Positions 28,951-40,020 of a stretch of 64,000 bases of DNA are shown here, in pieces. The position numbers and the translations under genes are program-made. Under the pieces are notes generated by a model, which did no database searches, had not been told where the DNA came from, and was given only the letters and a program-made list of their open reading frames with translations. The stretch is taken from NCBI GenBank assembly GCA_014529385.2, contig CM043966.1:106979587-107043586 (forward strand), written 5' to 3'. How positions within the stretch are numbered: the stretch's first letter is position 1; every line of letters starts with the position of its first letter. The DNA is from Adiantum capillus-veneris (taxonomy: Eukaryota > Streptophyta > Polypodiopsida > Polypodiales > Pteridaceae).

Positions 28951-29366
28951 TCCCCAAATCCAATTCAATAACTGGAAACCCGATCTCCTCCTATCAAAGA
29001 AATACATATAGAGCAGATGTACGAATCAATGTCCAGATGGTAGATGGATCAACAAAAAGAGCAGTTGTGGATACTAGTGCGCAAGTCAACACCATGATGT
29101 ATTCAACTTATATCAAGATGTCAGATGAGATATTGATGCGAATAAAGATTCATCTTAGAGCCAACAAAGGTAGAATAATCAGCTTGGGTCAAGCCAATGT
29201 ATCAATCAACATTGACGGCCATCACTACCCACATCAATTCCATTTAATAGTAAACACTGATCTTAATGAAGTAATTATCTTGGGAGTCTCATGGATGCAA
29301 ACGTACAAAGATATTCCAAATTGGCAAAATGACACCTTAAAATTCAACCTTAAGGGCATCTTTTAG
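28951..29366 (+). pseudogene. retropepsin-like domain located after integrase
   Basis: The open frame carries 'RADVRINVQMVDGSTKRAVV' then 'DTSAQVNTMMYSTYIKM' at about 29,060-29,110, resembling the retroviral/gypsy aspartic protease start (ALVDTGA.VN) with Gly changed to Ser. It has a later 'ISLGQANVSINIDGHHYP' strand region and 'EVIILGVSWMQTYKDIPNWQ' (29,265-29,325), which matches the I-L-G-x-x-W-L/M hydrophobic motif of these enzymes. Length (about 135 codons) suits a single protease monomer. It follows the integrase frame within about 10 bp but in a different frame. Gypsy protease normally precedes RT, so the order is odd. It may be a rearranged or family-specific domain. Confidence 0.65.
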
Positions 29367-29900
29367 GTGACTCCCTTGGCTCCCACGGTTCACATTTGGA
29401 ATGTACAGCTTGTTCAAACTGAACCGCAACCTATTTTGCAGCCTAAACCAGCTTTACAAATCCATCATGAAAATAAATGAGGCAATCCTCGGTAAAGAAA
29501 TCAACCATGGCGACTACACCGAAAGAGATATGGCTACCGAAGTCACAAACCTCCAATCAGCCTTCCAGCTTCATTCAGTCACCACCGTTAGTCACCATCG
29601 ATAAGAAACCACACAACTCAGAAGAAAAGGAAATCAATCCAGAGGACCAACCCATTATCTCCGAGCCTCAAGTACAAATGGATTAGAAAGAACAAACAGG
29701 AGAGGAAACTAGTCACCAACCAACCAACTTAGCAATGAAGACCCAAGCAACCAAGACACAACCACATTCGCAGTCTCCGCAACAAAAATACAAGTGGGTA
29801 CCAGAAGCCAAACCAAGCCAAATAATTATTCCACAAAAATTAATCACAATACCAACCATCAAGGAAAGGGCATGCCATCTTCAATAGCTTCTATTTGGAA
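29367..29900 (+). pseudogene. Pro/Gln/Thr-rich decayed frame after the protease-like domain
   Basis: From 29,477 a frame reads 210 bp, with a stop at 29,686, into Gln/Thr/Pro/Lys-rich sequence that stays similar in composition to about 29,870 ('KTQATKTQPHSQSPQQKYKW'). No domain is recognised. It is probably the end of the gypsy coding region. Confidence 0.35.
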
Positions 29901-30095
29901 AACGTGGTTTAGATGGAACTTCGTCAAAAAAAACCACTAAATGGTTAATTCAGTTATCGCATAGTGCGTAGCACATTGTTACACAAAGCATCTCTTCCAT
30001 TAACATAATAGCACCACATTGCATGGCCTTGCATAGACATGTTGTTAGCGCACATGCACATTGCACAAACCTTCGTTCGGGACGACTCAAAATTG

Positions 30096-30107
30096 GAAGG
30101 GAGGAGT
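30096..30107 (+). promoter_or_regulatory. possible gypsy polypurine tract
   Basis: GGAAGGGAGGAG followed by TAACAATAG resembles a polypurine tract but is not followed by a clear TG-starting LTR. If real, the first gypsy body would end here and the sequence to 35,793 would be a second element. Confidence 0.25.
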
Positions 30108-30694
30108 AACAATAGTTTAGGTAGCTTATTACAAGATCTAAAGCTACAAGAGGTCAAGAAATTATGTAAATAGTGTACAAAGTGTGTTTCACCAGTTCAA
30201 GTTTTTCTTTTTGATTGCTTTTTAGTAGAATTTAAACCTTAATAGGCATAACAATGAGCCATAATGAAAAATTTTGACAGATGGGATGCCTAGAATGAGA
30301 GTATGTATATACATGCGTATGGAATAATTTGGTTAAGTCTTTGGCCAAATAATAACAATTTTCTTTCAATCTAATAAAGATAAAAATTTAATTAAAAAAA
30401 ACAAAAAAGTCAAAATCAAGTTCTGAAAGCAAATTCCAAACAAAGCAAGAGCTTTGAACATGTCAAGTTTGGGAGGATTTGGCACAAGTCAAATTTTGGG
30501 CCAACTCACTGCGGACCAAAATCGCAAAATCAGGGACAATTGACAATCGGACATCCAAATGTGAACCGTCTAAGCCGCAAGTGGTATGCTATGAGAAATA
30601 TGAGAAAACAAGGTAAGTACACACTTAGCACTTCAGGTTGGTTTGGCACCTATAGGCAAAGTTGGGTAAGATAGAGCTCATTTGCGTTCGTTAG

Positions 30695-30713
30695 ACACAC
30701 ACACACACACACA
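30695..30713. repeat. (AC)n microsatellite
   Basis: Nine to ten AC units in non-coding sequence between the two gypsy coding regions. Confidence 0.9.
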
Positions 30714-31015
30714 GAGAACAATCAAGACCTAGTGTGAGCTATCAAGGTTTAGAATTACGGACATCCCGAGGATTCTTATTGCACCATATTTTATAGGTAT
30801 GATCCTTAACCAAGCAAGAGCGATAGTGTATAGTCCACACTGTGCACAAAAACACCAAAGCAATTGCATGGATCAAATCCAAGTTGAGGAATTTGCAAGT
30901 TGTTAGGGGCCCATTGGGGCATCAAACACATTTCAAATTCAAAAGTATTTCACCAGTGAATTTTCCACAATGGGAGAAATTTGGCCATATGACCACATTC
31001 CAAAAAGGGGATGAT

Positions 31016-32126
31016 ACATCGATCGCGATCCATGTTCCCCCTCACCAAATTCAAAGACTTTTGGGTAGAAGACTTCCCTCAATAGCACCTATCAACTGCT
31101 ATAATCATAGATCCAAAAAAGTTTCCAACATGAATGGGATCCATGTACCCTACAGTGCTAGATGGATGCAAATTTGAATACATAGTTAGACATCAACTTG
31201 GGGGTATTGCCTTGCAAATTTGAGAGAAAATGGACACAGAATCACCCCAAAACCTTGGCAAAATAGAAAATTAGTCTGTAGATGGTCATTTTGATCCAAG
31301 AAGTGCAAAATGATTCAAACCCAAAAATGTGATGATTAATATCTAGGGGGATATATCAAGACCCTTCCCATCAAATTTGGTAACATTTGGCCGCAAAACA
31401 TGGATCACAATCCATGTACCTCAAGAGCAGTTTTGGCAAAAATTGACTTAACAGTGCTTGTACAATTAATTATGGAAGAACAAGTTTTAAATGGTTCATG
31501 CACAAAATGGTTCATATTGCAGTGAGTAGTTTTAGAGTCCAAGTGTAATTTCAAAGTGTTTGGCAAAGCTAATGGAAGGAAAAGTTAGTATGATCAAAAG
31601 TATCACAATGTAGTGCAAAAGTGTTTGTCAAATTATAAGAAAAATTTTCCAACTGGGCTAGGGAGCCAAAGAAACCCAAAATGCTCAACTAGATTTGGGA
31701 GTGGACTTCAACTTCTAATCATCAAAACTTCAAACAATCTGCCACACAGGGATCTATCAAAGCTTGCATCAAATTCCAATATGGAAAAGTCTATAGGGAT
31801 ATGCATGCCAAGTCTCACCCCAAAATATGGTCAAACATGGATCGCGATCCATGTACCATTCTCATTTTTCTAGGTCAAAATATCACCATCAACTCCTAAA
31901 TGCCAAGTAAATCCTAACCCTAAACTTCCAAGTCATTTGGACACAAAAATCCTAGCAAAAGTGTCAAAATTCTCTAAGTCTATAGAAAATTTCCAAGATT
32001 TGGCATAAATCTCAAACCAGTGATCCAAATCAAAAAGTTTTGAACCATCGCATCACCATAATATATTCTATTAGATGGTGTAATCAAACTTCCCAAATGT
32101 ATTTCAACATGGATCACGATCTATGT
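31016..32126. repeat. second array of leader-type palindromes (copies 5-9)
   Basis: Near-palindromes lie at 31,016-31,035 (ACATCGATCGCGATCCATGT), 31,128-31,146 (degenerate), 31,398-31,417 (ACATGGATCACAATCCATGT), 31,835-31,854 (ACATGGATCGCGATCCATGT, perfect over 20 bp) and 32,107-32,126 (ACATGGATCACGATCTATGT). Centre spacing is about 112, 271, 437 and 272 bp. All lie in non-coding sequence upstream of the second long coding region, mirroring the first array upstream of gag. Confidence 0.92.
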
Positions 32127-32319
32127 ACCTCAGAATTAGAATTGACCTATATTCACATTCTCTAGTGCCCATGGTTTTTCTAGTTGCATTGGTGAAGTGA
32201 AGTTTGGTCAAATTTGGAGTGCTTTTGATCAAGTTACGCTTATATTTCATTTTAAGGTCAAGTTTGTTTATTTTTTATTTTTTTGACAACTTTTTGATCA
32301 AAGCTAAACATACTTTTCA

Positions 32320-35300
32320 ATAGAAGAATGCCTCAATAAAAAGCTCAAAAGAAGTGGGAATCTGCTCCGATGGTGGACATATCCTCAAAAGGCTCACATT
32401 ATGGATGAAGAATTGGAAAAGATCCCAACAAATGTTTTCATTAGGAGTTCTAGGCTCTTGATGAAACCAAAGTTAAGACAACCATCTTCTCCCAAGAGCT
32501 ATGGACACTCTATCAATAAAGAGAAGTGATAGAAGGGTCAAGGTGCCTACAACTTGACAGCTTCTTCAGACTTCCACCATGGGGAACGGACTTTCAAAGA
32601 CTCCATATACTAGAACATGGAGGAAACATTGATAGATAAGGGTGGTGCCACAATCAAAGTGCGGATCACTGATGAGTTGATCAACCGAACCCTCCATATC
32701 CCCTTTGGCAATCACAACCTACTTGACAAGACCAAAGCAATTGATGATGACAAAGCCTTCATCAAGCAACAAGGACACAAGCCCACATATAGCAACAAGG
32801 ACACAAGCTCACATATAAAGATTTGATATATTCATAGATGGAGCTTCCACTACGGCTAATCTCCCAACACCGTAAAGTCCAAAAGACACTACGGTACATC
32901 GAGCCCAATCTACACATAGCATTGGTTATGGCTATGGATTATTTGAATGAAGGGTAATCAAATGCGATTTGGGGAATTATATCTTCAAAAATCTAGTAGA
33001 AACTAATCTCAAGGGAAATAAAAGAAACAAGACATACATGAATGCGGGCCTGATCCTCACCCATATAGTCTACCAAATCTTGGGAATGATTGACCATGTG
33101 GTTCGTTCTATGGATAATTCCTCTAGTACACCCACAAAGAGACAAACCAAAGGACAAATCTCACGAGTCAAGATCACTAATAGCAAGGCAGCATAGTTAG
33201 ACATTGAGCTCAGTGGGGAGATCAAGCCCAAAAACCATGATACCCCATCAGACTATCAGTCAAAAGTCCCAAAATCTATGGAGGAAGCTCAGCAATTAAG
33301 GTAAGAAGAGCTAACAAAGATAGTAGCCAAGAAGAAAGTGGAAGAAGCCGGCTTGGAGACGGATGGTGAAGATGATGTTAGGCTTGACAAAAAGCATGAG
33401 AAGATTCGAGTTGAGCAATTAGAAAAGCTAAAAAGACATTACACAAGTAAGCAGAGGAGGAATCTGAGCTAGCTGGCTCTTCCCGGCAACACATACATAA
33501 TGTACTAAAGCAAAAAGTGGAGCACAAAGAAAAACAAGATTCCAAGTGAAAAAAGACCGATTATTTTTGAATCCCCAATTGATTCACCAAGAAGCCAGTA
33601 CTCCACACATGATGAAGCTCCAAAAGATGAAACTACCACTCATCAGTAGGAGACAGAGATGAAGATGGAATAGCAACAAGTCTCCCTAAAACTTGCAACA
33701 CCTCATCTTGCTACGAAAGAAAAAGAAGAAGCAAAATATCAAGAGGACAAAGAAGAATTTGAGATAAATCAAAGGGAGACACAAATGGAGCAAGAGGAAG
33801 GTGCTCAAACCACTCAAGACAAAAAGTAAATGGAACAAGATCCCCCAAAATACCAGCAACAAAAAGAGGAGGAGAAAAGAGAGTCACTACCAAAAAGTTC
33901 TCGACAACCAGCCTCTCGAGTGTTAGAGAAAATCCCACCCATCTCAAGAAAAACAGCAAAGGAAGCCAACAAGCTCATTCGTGAGTTTGAGCTAGAGGAT
34001 CATCTAGAAATGATAAGGCTCCAATTTTGATGCCAGAGAGATGTTTCTCAATTGAGGGAATTGGATGTCCGAGACACAAAAGAAGAGACAAATGCCACCA
34101 TCAAAGCGAATGCCCGACTACACTAGCAGGTCAAATCTCTCAAAGAGGATAAAGAGAATCTCTATGCTAAACTAGAATGTGAAAAGAGAGACGTGGCAAG
34201 CCTTTTTTCAAGACCTCCAAGATTAGATTGTAGCTAACAGTGAGCTTCAAGTGGTGCAACAATAATTAGAAGAAAAGATGGTAGAAGAGTAGCAAAGATA
34301 TGCAAAGTTGAGTGACTTGTATGATGTCATAAAACATACACTCTCAACTTTCCTTGACATGCAAGATGTGCTTGCCTTAGCCTCTACATCTCAAACTTTG
34401 ATTGCCATAATTGAGGAGATCAAAGCTCTAAAGATGGAGCTAGCACAAGAGAAATATCAAAGAAAGATGATGATAGCCGAACAAATGGCTATATAGAACC
34501 AAAAAATTTAGGAAAGCAAAGAATTCTGAGAGCAACTGACAAAAGAAAAAGCTGATCTAGCTAGCCAAGCCGAGAAGCATGTTCAAGAAATACAAAGCAA
34601 AGAACTGGAAAATTAGTGCCACGAAATAAAAATCTATAGTGCCGACGCAGCAAACCGCACCACCGGCAATCAAGGTTAAAAGAGTAGACCTACTCCCCAT
34701 GGACCTACCAAGCACATCTACACGGGGTGGGCTACATAATCTCAAAGGAGATATAGAGCATCTAGATGCCAAAGAGGAGCTCAAGAAACAGATAGAAGAC
34801 ATCCCTAACCAATCTCACAAAGAGTTTATGTTTTATGAGCTCAAGGAGCTAGAGTCAACTGGTCTTTTGATGATAAAACCAGATGAGGTGGTCAAGAATT
34901 TTGGCCACAAAATGATCCCCTTTCCGCCAATGAAGAAAGAGGCTCTGCTTTGGAATAAGAATCTCCTTCCTTCTCTAGAGCCAAATTCTAAAGGAGATTA
35001 TGAAGATGTACCAATCGCTATAGATCAAGTGCTCTTGATCTTGTAAAGTCAACCTCTTTGGAGGAAAAAGTGGTTGAAAAAGCAACCTCAAGATGAAACT
35101 ACATATTGGAATGCTCCACAGTATCTCAGGACCGACTCGACTTACTGTCTGATTCCTCGATGAAGATCTTGGGACAACTACTTCACCTGGGCAGTAGTTT
35201 GCCCTCTATTCTCAACTACTCAGTGTTATGAAATCCCATGAACAACTACAGGTGAACCAAGTCATACATGGTGCTCACAATGCAAGCAGTAATCAACCAA

Positions 35301-35704
35301 ATGAGGATGTACCAAATTTGACTTATCAAACGCTCACAAAGATTGCAAAGATGATTATCATATGCATTCAGGAATTTGAGGACATTGAAGCTATAGAGCA
35401 CCCATGGAAATTATTCCTAGAAGGCACATAGGGAATAGCCTAGAATCTAGAAACTGAAGTGACAAACAGAAACATCCTTATGGGAATGTATGCACGGATC
35501 ATGTTTCTTCCTTCACATTACATGCAAACATTTGAAGAGGCATTCATGATAGGGTTCTTTGAAATGGACTCTACCATTTTCAACCCCCTCACAAAAGATC
35601 TACAAGCACATCACATTGCCTATCAACGCGTATTCCCCAAAAACCCATTCAAAGACCTGTCTATTCAATCGGACATCATAGCTTGGGCTGAAAAATGCAG
35701 ATAA
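32320..35704 (+). pseudogene. second long gypsy-associated coding region (gag-like or env-like position, no pol)
   Basis: A chain of + strand open pieces in one broken reading path: 32,617-32,826 ('KVRITDELINRTLHIPFGNH'), 32,969-33,196 ('LGNYIFKNLVETNLKG', 'YMNAGLILTHIVYQILGMID'), Glu/Lys-rich coiled-coil-like stretches at 33,700-34,030 and 34,308-34,496, then 34,639-35,046 ('HKEFMFYELKELESTGLLMI') and 35,228-35,704 ('NRNILMGMYARIMFLPSHY'). No RT, protease or integrase motif is present. The N-terminal part recalls the 'putative plant transposon protein' domain found in Athila/Calypso-type elements, but that is remembered resemblance only. It ends about 90 bp before a polypurine tract and LTR, so it belongs to an LTR element on the + strand. 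Confidence 0.55.
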
Positions 35705-35780
35705 ATCACAAAGACACTAGAGAAATGACAGTTTCACTACTTGGCCAAAGTCAAAGCTTGCACAAGAACATGCAACAAAT

Positions 35781-35793
35781 AGGGAGGTGGAAG
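35781..35793 (+). promoter_or_regulatory. gypsy polypurine tract
   Basis: AGGGAGGTGGAAG lies immediately before TGTTGGGTGAAC, the start of the 3' LTR. Its position about 75 bp after the last open coding piece is typical of LTR elements. Confidence 0.8.
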
Positions 35794-36689
35794 TGTTGGG
35801 TGAACACTATCACAAAGCCCATGATTAAGATGTAATCACATTATTTTTTTAGAAAATCTTTGTATAAAAGAGAAATCATGTTTGTTGAGTCGCATTTTGT
35901 ACACTCCAAGTTGTAATTCTTTTGTCTTCAACCCAAAATCCTTGTAAGCCCGACATTGGCCAATGAGAAGCCATAGGTATAAGGTTCAAATTTTCAAGTT
36001 TTAACACGCCATTAAAAAATTATCTAAAGTTTTTGAGAGCTTTGTATGTATGACTGAGAGTGGAAAATTAGCAACCTCTTATAATCAAATTTTCCCAATT
36101 CTAGTAGTCAAGATTTAATTCCGAAAACTTCATTGTGTTCCTTCTCTCTTGTTCTTTCATAGAAGTATAATATTCGCAATTTTGTTGTGGTTTTGTGATT
36201 ACCTATTTGTGAGCTAAATCTATAGTTTTGAGTGTAAAAATGGTTTTTTTTTTAATGTCTTGACCTTAGGAGAGTGTTCCTAGACCATAAGGCAACATTT
36301 TTGGATAGTTTTGTTGTAGTTTTCAGAACCTGGACCATGATGGATTGTCATTTTGGTACCATGTTGGATGACCTCTAGACTTTGTAGGATAGTGCCTCCA
36401 GGCCTATTATTATAGCTCTTCCTAAATTTTCATTGTATTTCAAATTCATTTGGTCGATGAAATGGCGTGATAACATAGAGCAGTGAGATAGAACATAGGA
36501 AATTTTTCAAGAGTAGAGAGTGATAGATTTGCTAGTGTTGATGATAGCTTAGTTTTGTAGGTTCACTTCTTGATATTTACACCCTCAAAGAGTATCCACG
36601 CCCCATCCAAGTCGTTTTCCTGAGTATTGACATTTTGTTAGCGCCAGAGAGTTATGCTACAGATGTCCAATCGTGGCAACCTGCTAACA
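35794..36689 (+). mobile_element. gypsy LTR (3' LTR)
   Basis: It starts TGTTGG after a polypurine tract and ends CTAACA, giving short inverted ends. The last about 240 bp (36,450-36,689) match 16,944-17,179, and both copies lose similarity right after CTAACATTG, which fixes the 3' end well. The length of about 896 bp is ordinary for gypsy. The 5' two thirds have no second copy that I could recognise in the window. Confidence 0.75.
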
Positions 36690-36719
36690 TTGGGCTATTC
36701 AAAAGAATCACCTTGATGC

Positions 36720-39200
36720 TCATAGTAGAAGGAAGCAAGTAGGAGGAGGTTGAAATTCTATGGAGAGATAGAAGATGGATACAATGGAGTCGTCACCATT
36801 GTGGATAGCGACCTAGAGCTGAAGGTAGTCCTGAATCATGCTTTTGGGAAAATCCTAGGGGTAAAGATTAATTGGGTAGGGATGACAATCATTCTTATAA
36901 AATGTGTATGGCCCGTGCAATACCAAAAGCAAAGCCAAACTATGAGGATATCTTAGAGAATCCCTTGTTGTTGAGGGTGACTAGTGTCTGGCAAGAGACT
37001 TCAAGATGGTGGAGAATAGAAAAGAAAAATTCAGCTCATCATGTTTGCTTGTATAAACCAGCAAAATGGCAAAGACTATGTGAGAAATGGGCCTTAGAAA
37101 GAGAATGAAGCTAGTCACGGGGACGGGGGGAGGGCTCACCTCTTCAAAGATCCTCTCTTTTAAAGTTTGGCTAGAAAGGCCCTATGCAAACTCAACAAAG
37201 ATGTAGAGTTAGAGAATCCTAAAACTTTGGGATATCTATTCTCAAAATATACAAACAATGATTAAAATATCAAGCCCTGGGCTTTCAAAGAAAACAACAA
37301 TCATACTAAAGAGGAACTAGAAATACTAAACATAAAAAGAGTGAGGGAAAACCCTCCAAAGAAGGACAAAGGAGGTGGCTCAAAGGAAAAGTAGCTTTGG
37401 CTTAACGACAATTGAAAGAAGTAAGGAAGACATGATAATGATCTAGAGAGATCTTCCTCCAACCTAAGGTTATCAATCAAGCCCATTTCTTCATAGAACT
37501 CAAAGTCAAAAAGCATGGGGGAATCGGGGATTCATCAACACAATCATGGACAATGAAGGGAGTGCAGTACAAGACCTTGATGCCACGGCTTAAGCTAATG
37601 CTCAATTACTTAAATTGTAAGACAACCAAAAGCTTAGACTAAAGAAATGGAAAAAGGAAGAGCTGCACTCCTCAACACTGTCAATAGACCAATTACACAC
37701 TCATAAGTAGACCTACTAGAGAAATCCTTTACCAAGATGAATGCTTAATGGTGCTTCATTTAGCAGGTAGGATAAGTCTCTAGGATGGGATGGAATGGAA
37801 TGACTACCAAGTTCTTCAAGGATTTCAAGGAGGATTCAAAATCCCCTATAATGCATTTTCCCAACAAAGCCTTGTAACAAGGGGTGCTCGATAGAAATGT
37901 GGATACAAGTGTGAAAAGAGGTCTCATCAAACCTATCCAAAACCTTGTGTATTGCTCTGAAGTGAAAGACTAGCATCCCATCACAATGATGACAATAGCA
38001 TATAAAATCGCTGCCAAAGTTGTTGTCCTTGGGCTACCTCTACTCTTGGAGAAAGCTATCAATCATCAACATGACTTTATCAAAGGAAGATCATTTATGA
38101 TTGATAAAATACTGGCAGCAGTGGTCATCATTGCGTACACAAACTTCATCAACAAGGAATGTATCTTCTTATCGATTGACTTGGATAAATCATTCATTCA
38201 AATCCTTTGGAAAGGCAAAGTATTTTGGTTCTTGACTTTTTCAGATCATACACACCCTTGGAGCAGGCAACCACTCTGGAAATCTTTTTAAGAATAGGAT
38301 TGTGGGTGCATTCAAAGTCAAAATATTGATCAAGAAAGGCTTCCCACTTGCCACACTATTATTCACAATCGATCTCACCCCCAGTCATCGTGCTAGAGGC
38401 AAGTGCTGCAAGAGGGGAGATTTAAGGTGCTATCTCTACCTCATAACAAATAGCTCTTGGCCAATCTCTTTGTTGATGAAGTACTTATTTTTTTGAAATC
38501 CAGCTTTGAGGTGCTAAAGGAAGTCTCTAGTCCAGACATTTGCCACAGCCTTTGGATCTAAGTGCAATGTGGAAAAATTTAGAATGGTCTCTTTGACAAA
38601 GAATGACTCATTCGACCCTTTTGAATGGTCAAGAGAGATTATTTCAAGATCTTTTGCCACCTTGATCAACTAGGGATAGGAATATCTCATAAACAAAGAC
38701 TCCAATGGGCCATCAAAAAAATTCAAATGCGAGGATGGGAAATAGGAGGGTGAAGGTAATTAATTTGTTCATGATCCTGTGTCTATTCTTCATTGGGCCT
38801 CTCCTCAAAATATAAAAATTCAATTGGAAAGAATTTCTAAAAGCCGTGAAAAGATTCATATGGAAAAATGACACCAAAGATATGGTTCCCTAGCAATGGG
38901 CTAAATGGGATATGGAGATGTGCTACGATGTTGGAGCAAGACGGTGTTGGGATCTTTGATCTTACAATTCATGCTAAATCCCAGTTTGCTAAATTTATGG
39001 TCTTAATCTCCAAACAAGACCAATCATGTTCCATCATAACATGGGACATGATTGCCAAGGTGAAGCTAATGTCCTAGGGGGGCTTGTGGAAAGAGGTCGG
39101 GCTCCATGACAAACTGTTGGCACCCTTGATAGGAAAACTTGAAATTGGGCAGTAGTATAGGCGAGCTAGAATGAAAATGTACCAAAGCATGACAGACACT
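36720..39200 (+). pseudogene. LINE-type non-LTR retrotransposon, decayed reverse transcriptase
   Basis: At 37,800-38,290 the frame reads 'TKFFKDFKED', 'GLIKPIQN', 'ITMMTIAYKIAAKVVVLGLP', 'HDFIKGRSFMIDKI' and 'IFLSIDLDKSF', the ordered LINE RT motifs (ITLLNVAYKILAKV, Q.GF..GR, LD.EKAFD). The catalytic [FY]ADD motif is lost near 38,475 ('LFVDEVLIF' in another frame). Downstream come 'FATAFGSKCNVEKFRMVSLT' (38,540-38,600), 'ATLIN', 'KDSNGPSKKFKC' (38,700), 'WKNDTKDMVP' (about 38,860) and 'GIFDLTIHAKSQFAKFM' (38,950-39,000), which are the usual LINE sequences after the catalytic core. The upstream part (36,750-37,110) is open but unrecognised and may be part of the endonuclease or first ORF. Several stops; inactive. 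The 5' boundary abuts the gypsy LTR. Confidence 0.88.
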
Positions 39201-39461
39201 AGAGAGGGGTGAGGCAGTTAGGTATTTTAAAACTTCCATAACACACTAGTCCCCTTGGCTCTCAAAAGTGGGAAGGGATCTTCTTACTCCATTCTAAAGA
39301 CTTGTCACCAAAAAGTCAACAACAAGAAGTAGAGAAATTGGCTTCCCAAACTCAAACTCAATGGTAATGAATGACTTGTTATCAATAGTTCCATCCAAGA
39401 TCTTAGCCAGGTGCTTATGCCAATTTATGAGGTTGATCTAGATTGGAAAGCCAGTGTCGCA

Positions 39462-40020
39462 CCACAATGCGAATAGTGCAAGAGGCTTCTAGTGACACTT
39501 CCATATCACGTTATGGCATGACATTTTCATTTTACACCACAATACAATATGGAGGTGTGCCTATGATCAAAGTGCCTCTATATTGCATTGTGGCATGACA
39601 TTTTTATGATGTGCTACAATGCGATATGGAGATGTGCTACAATTACCATGCATCTATAAGGCATTGTGGCACGGCAAAAAAATGACATGCCACAATGCAA
39701 AATGGAGGCACCTCAATCATAGGCACTTCCATATCGCATTGTGGCATTACATTTTTCTCTTGTGCCACAATGCGAGATAGAGGCACATCGATTGTAGCAC
39801 CACTCCTTATTGCATTGTGGTATGACATTTTTTTGTTGTGTCACAATGCGATATAGAGGCATGTCAATCGTAGGCACACCTCCATATCACATTGTGGTCT
39901 GACATAAAAATTTCACGACACAACGCGGTATGGAGGCATGTTGATCGTAGGCACATCTCCATATCGTTTCTGGCATGACATTTACCTTTGTTGTGCCACA
40001 ACGTGAGATGGTAGGTGCAT
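39462..40020. repeat. 76-bp tandem satellite of hairpin monomers
   Basis: Monomers start with CCACAATGCGATATGGAGG-like sequence at 39,462, 39,537, 39,614, 39,690, 39,765, 39,841, 39,918 and 39,996 (spacing 75-78 bp). Each contains the complementary arm CCTCCATATCGCATTGTGG about 20 bp later, so every monomer folds on itself. It is joined to the next by a T-rich spacer such as CATGACATTTTT..GTG. About 7.3 units are present, with mutations spread among them. It lies just after the LINE, possibly in or beyond its 3' end. Confidence 0.93.

Noticed and set aside
17560-31873. Recurring peptide 'TWIAIHVP' in frames on both strands
   Set aside because: It is the translation of the DNA palindrome and so appears on both strands. 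The signal is in the DNA, not in a protein family.
36750-37108. Open frames upstream of the LINE RT as a separate host gene
   Set aside because: Two overlapping frames with no domain, directly before LINE RT sequence on the same strand; more likely decayed LINE sequence.
39462-40020. Possible CRISPR array because of regular 76-bp spacing and palindromic repeats
   Set aside because: There are no unique spacers; the whole monomer including the spacer is repeated, and the context is a plant transposon region.
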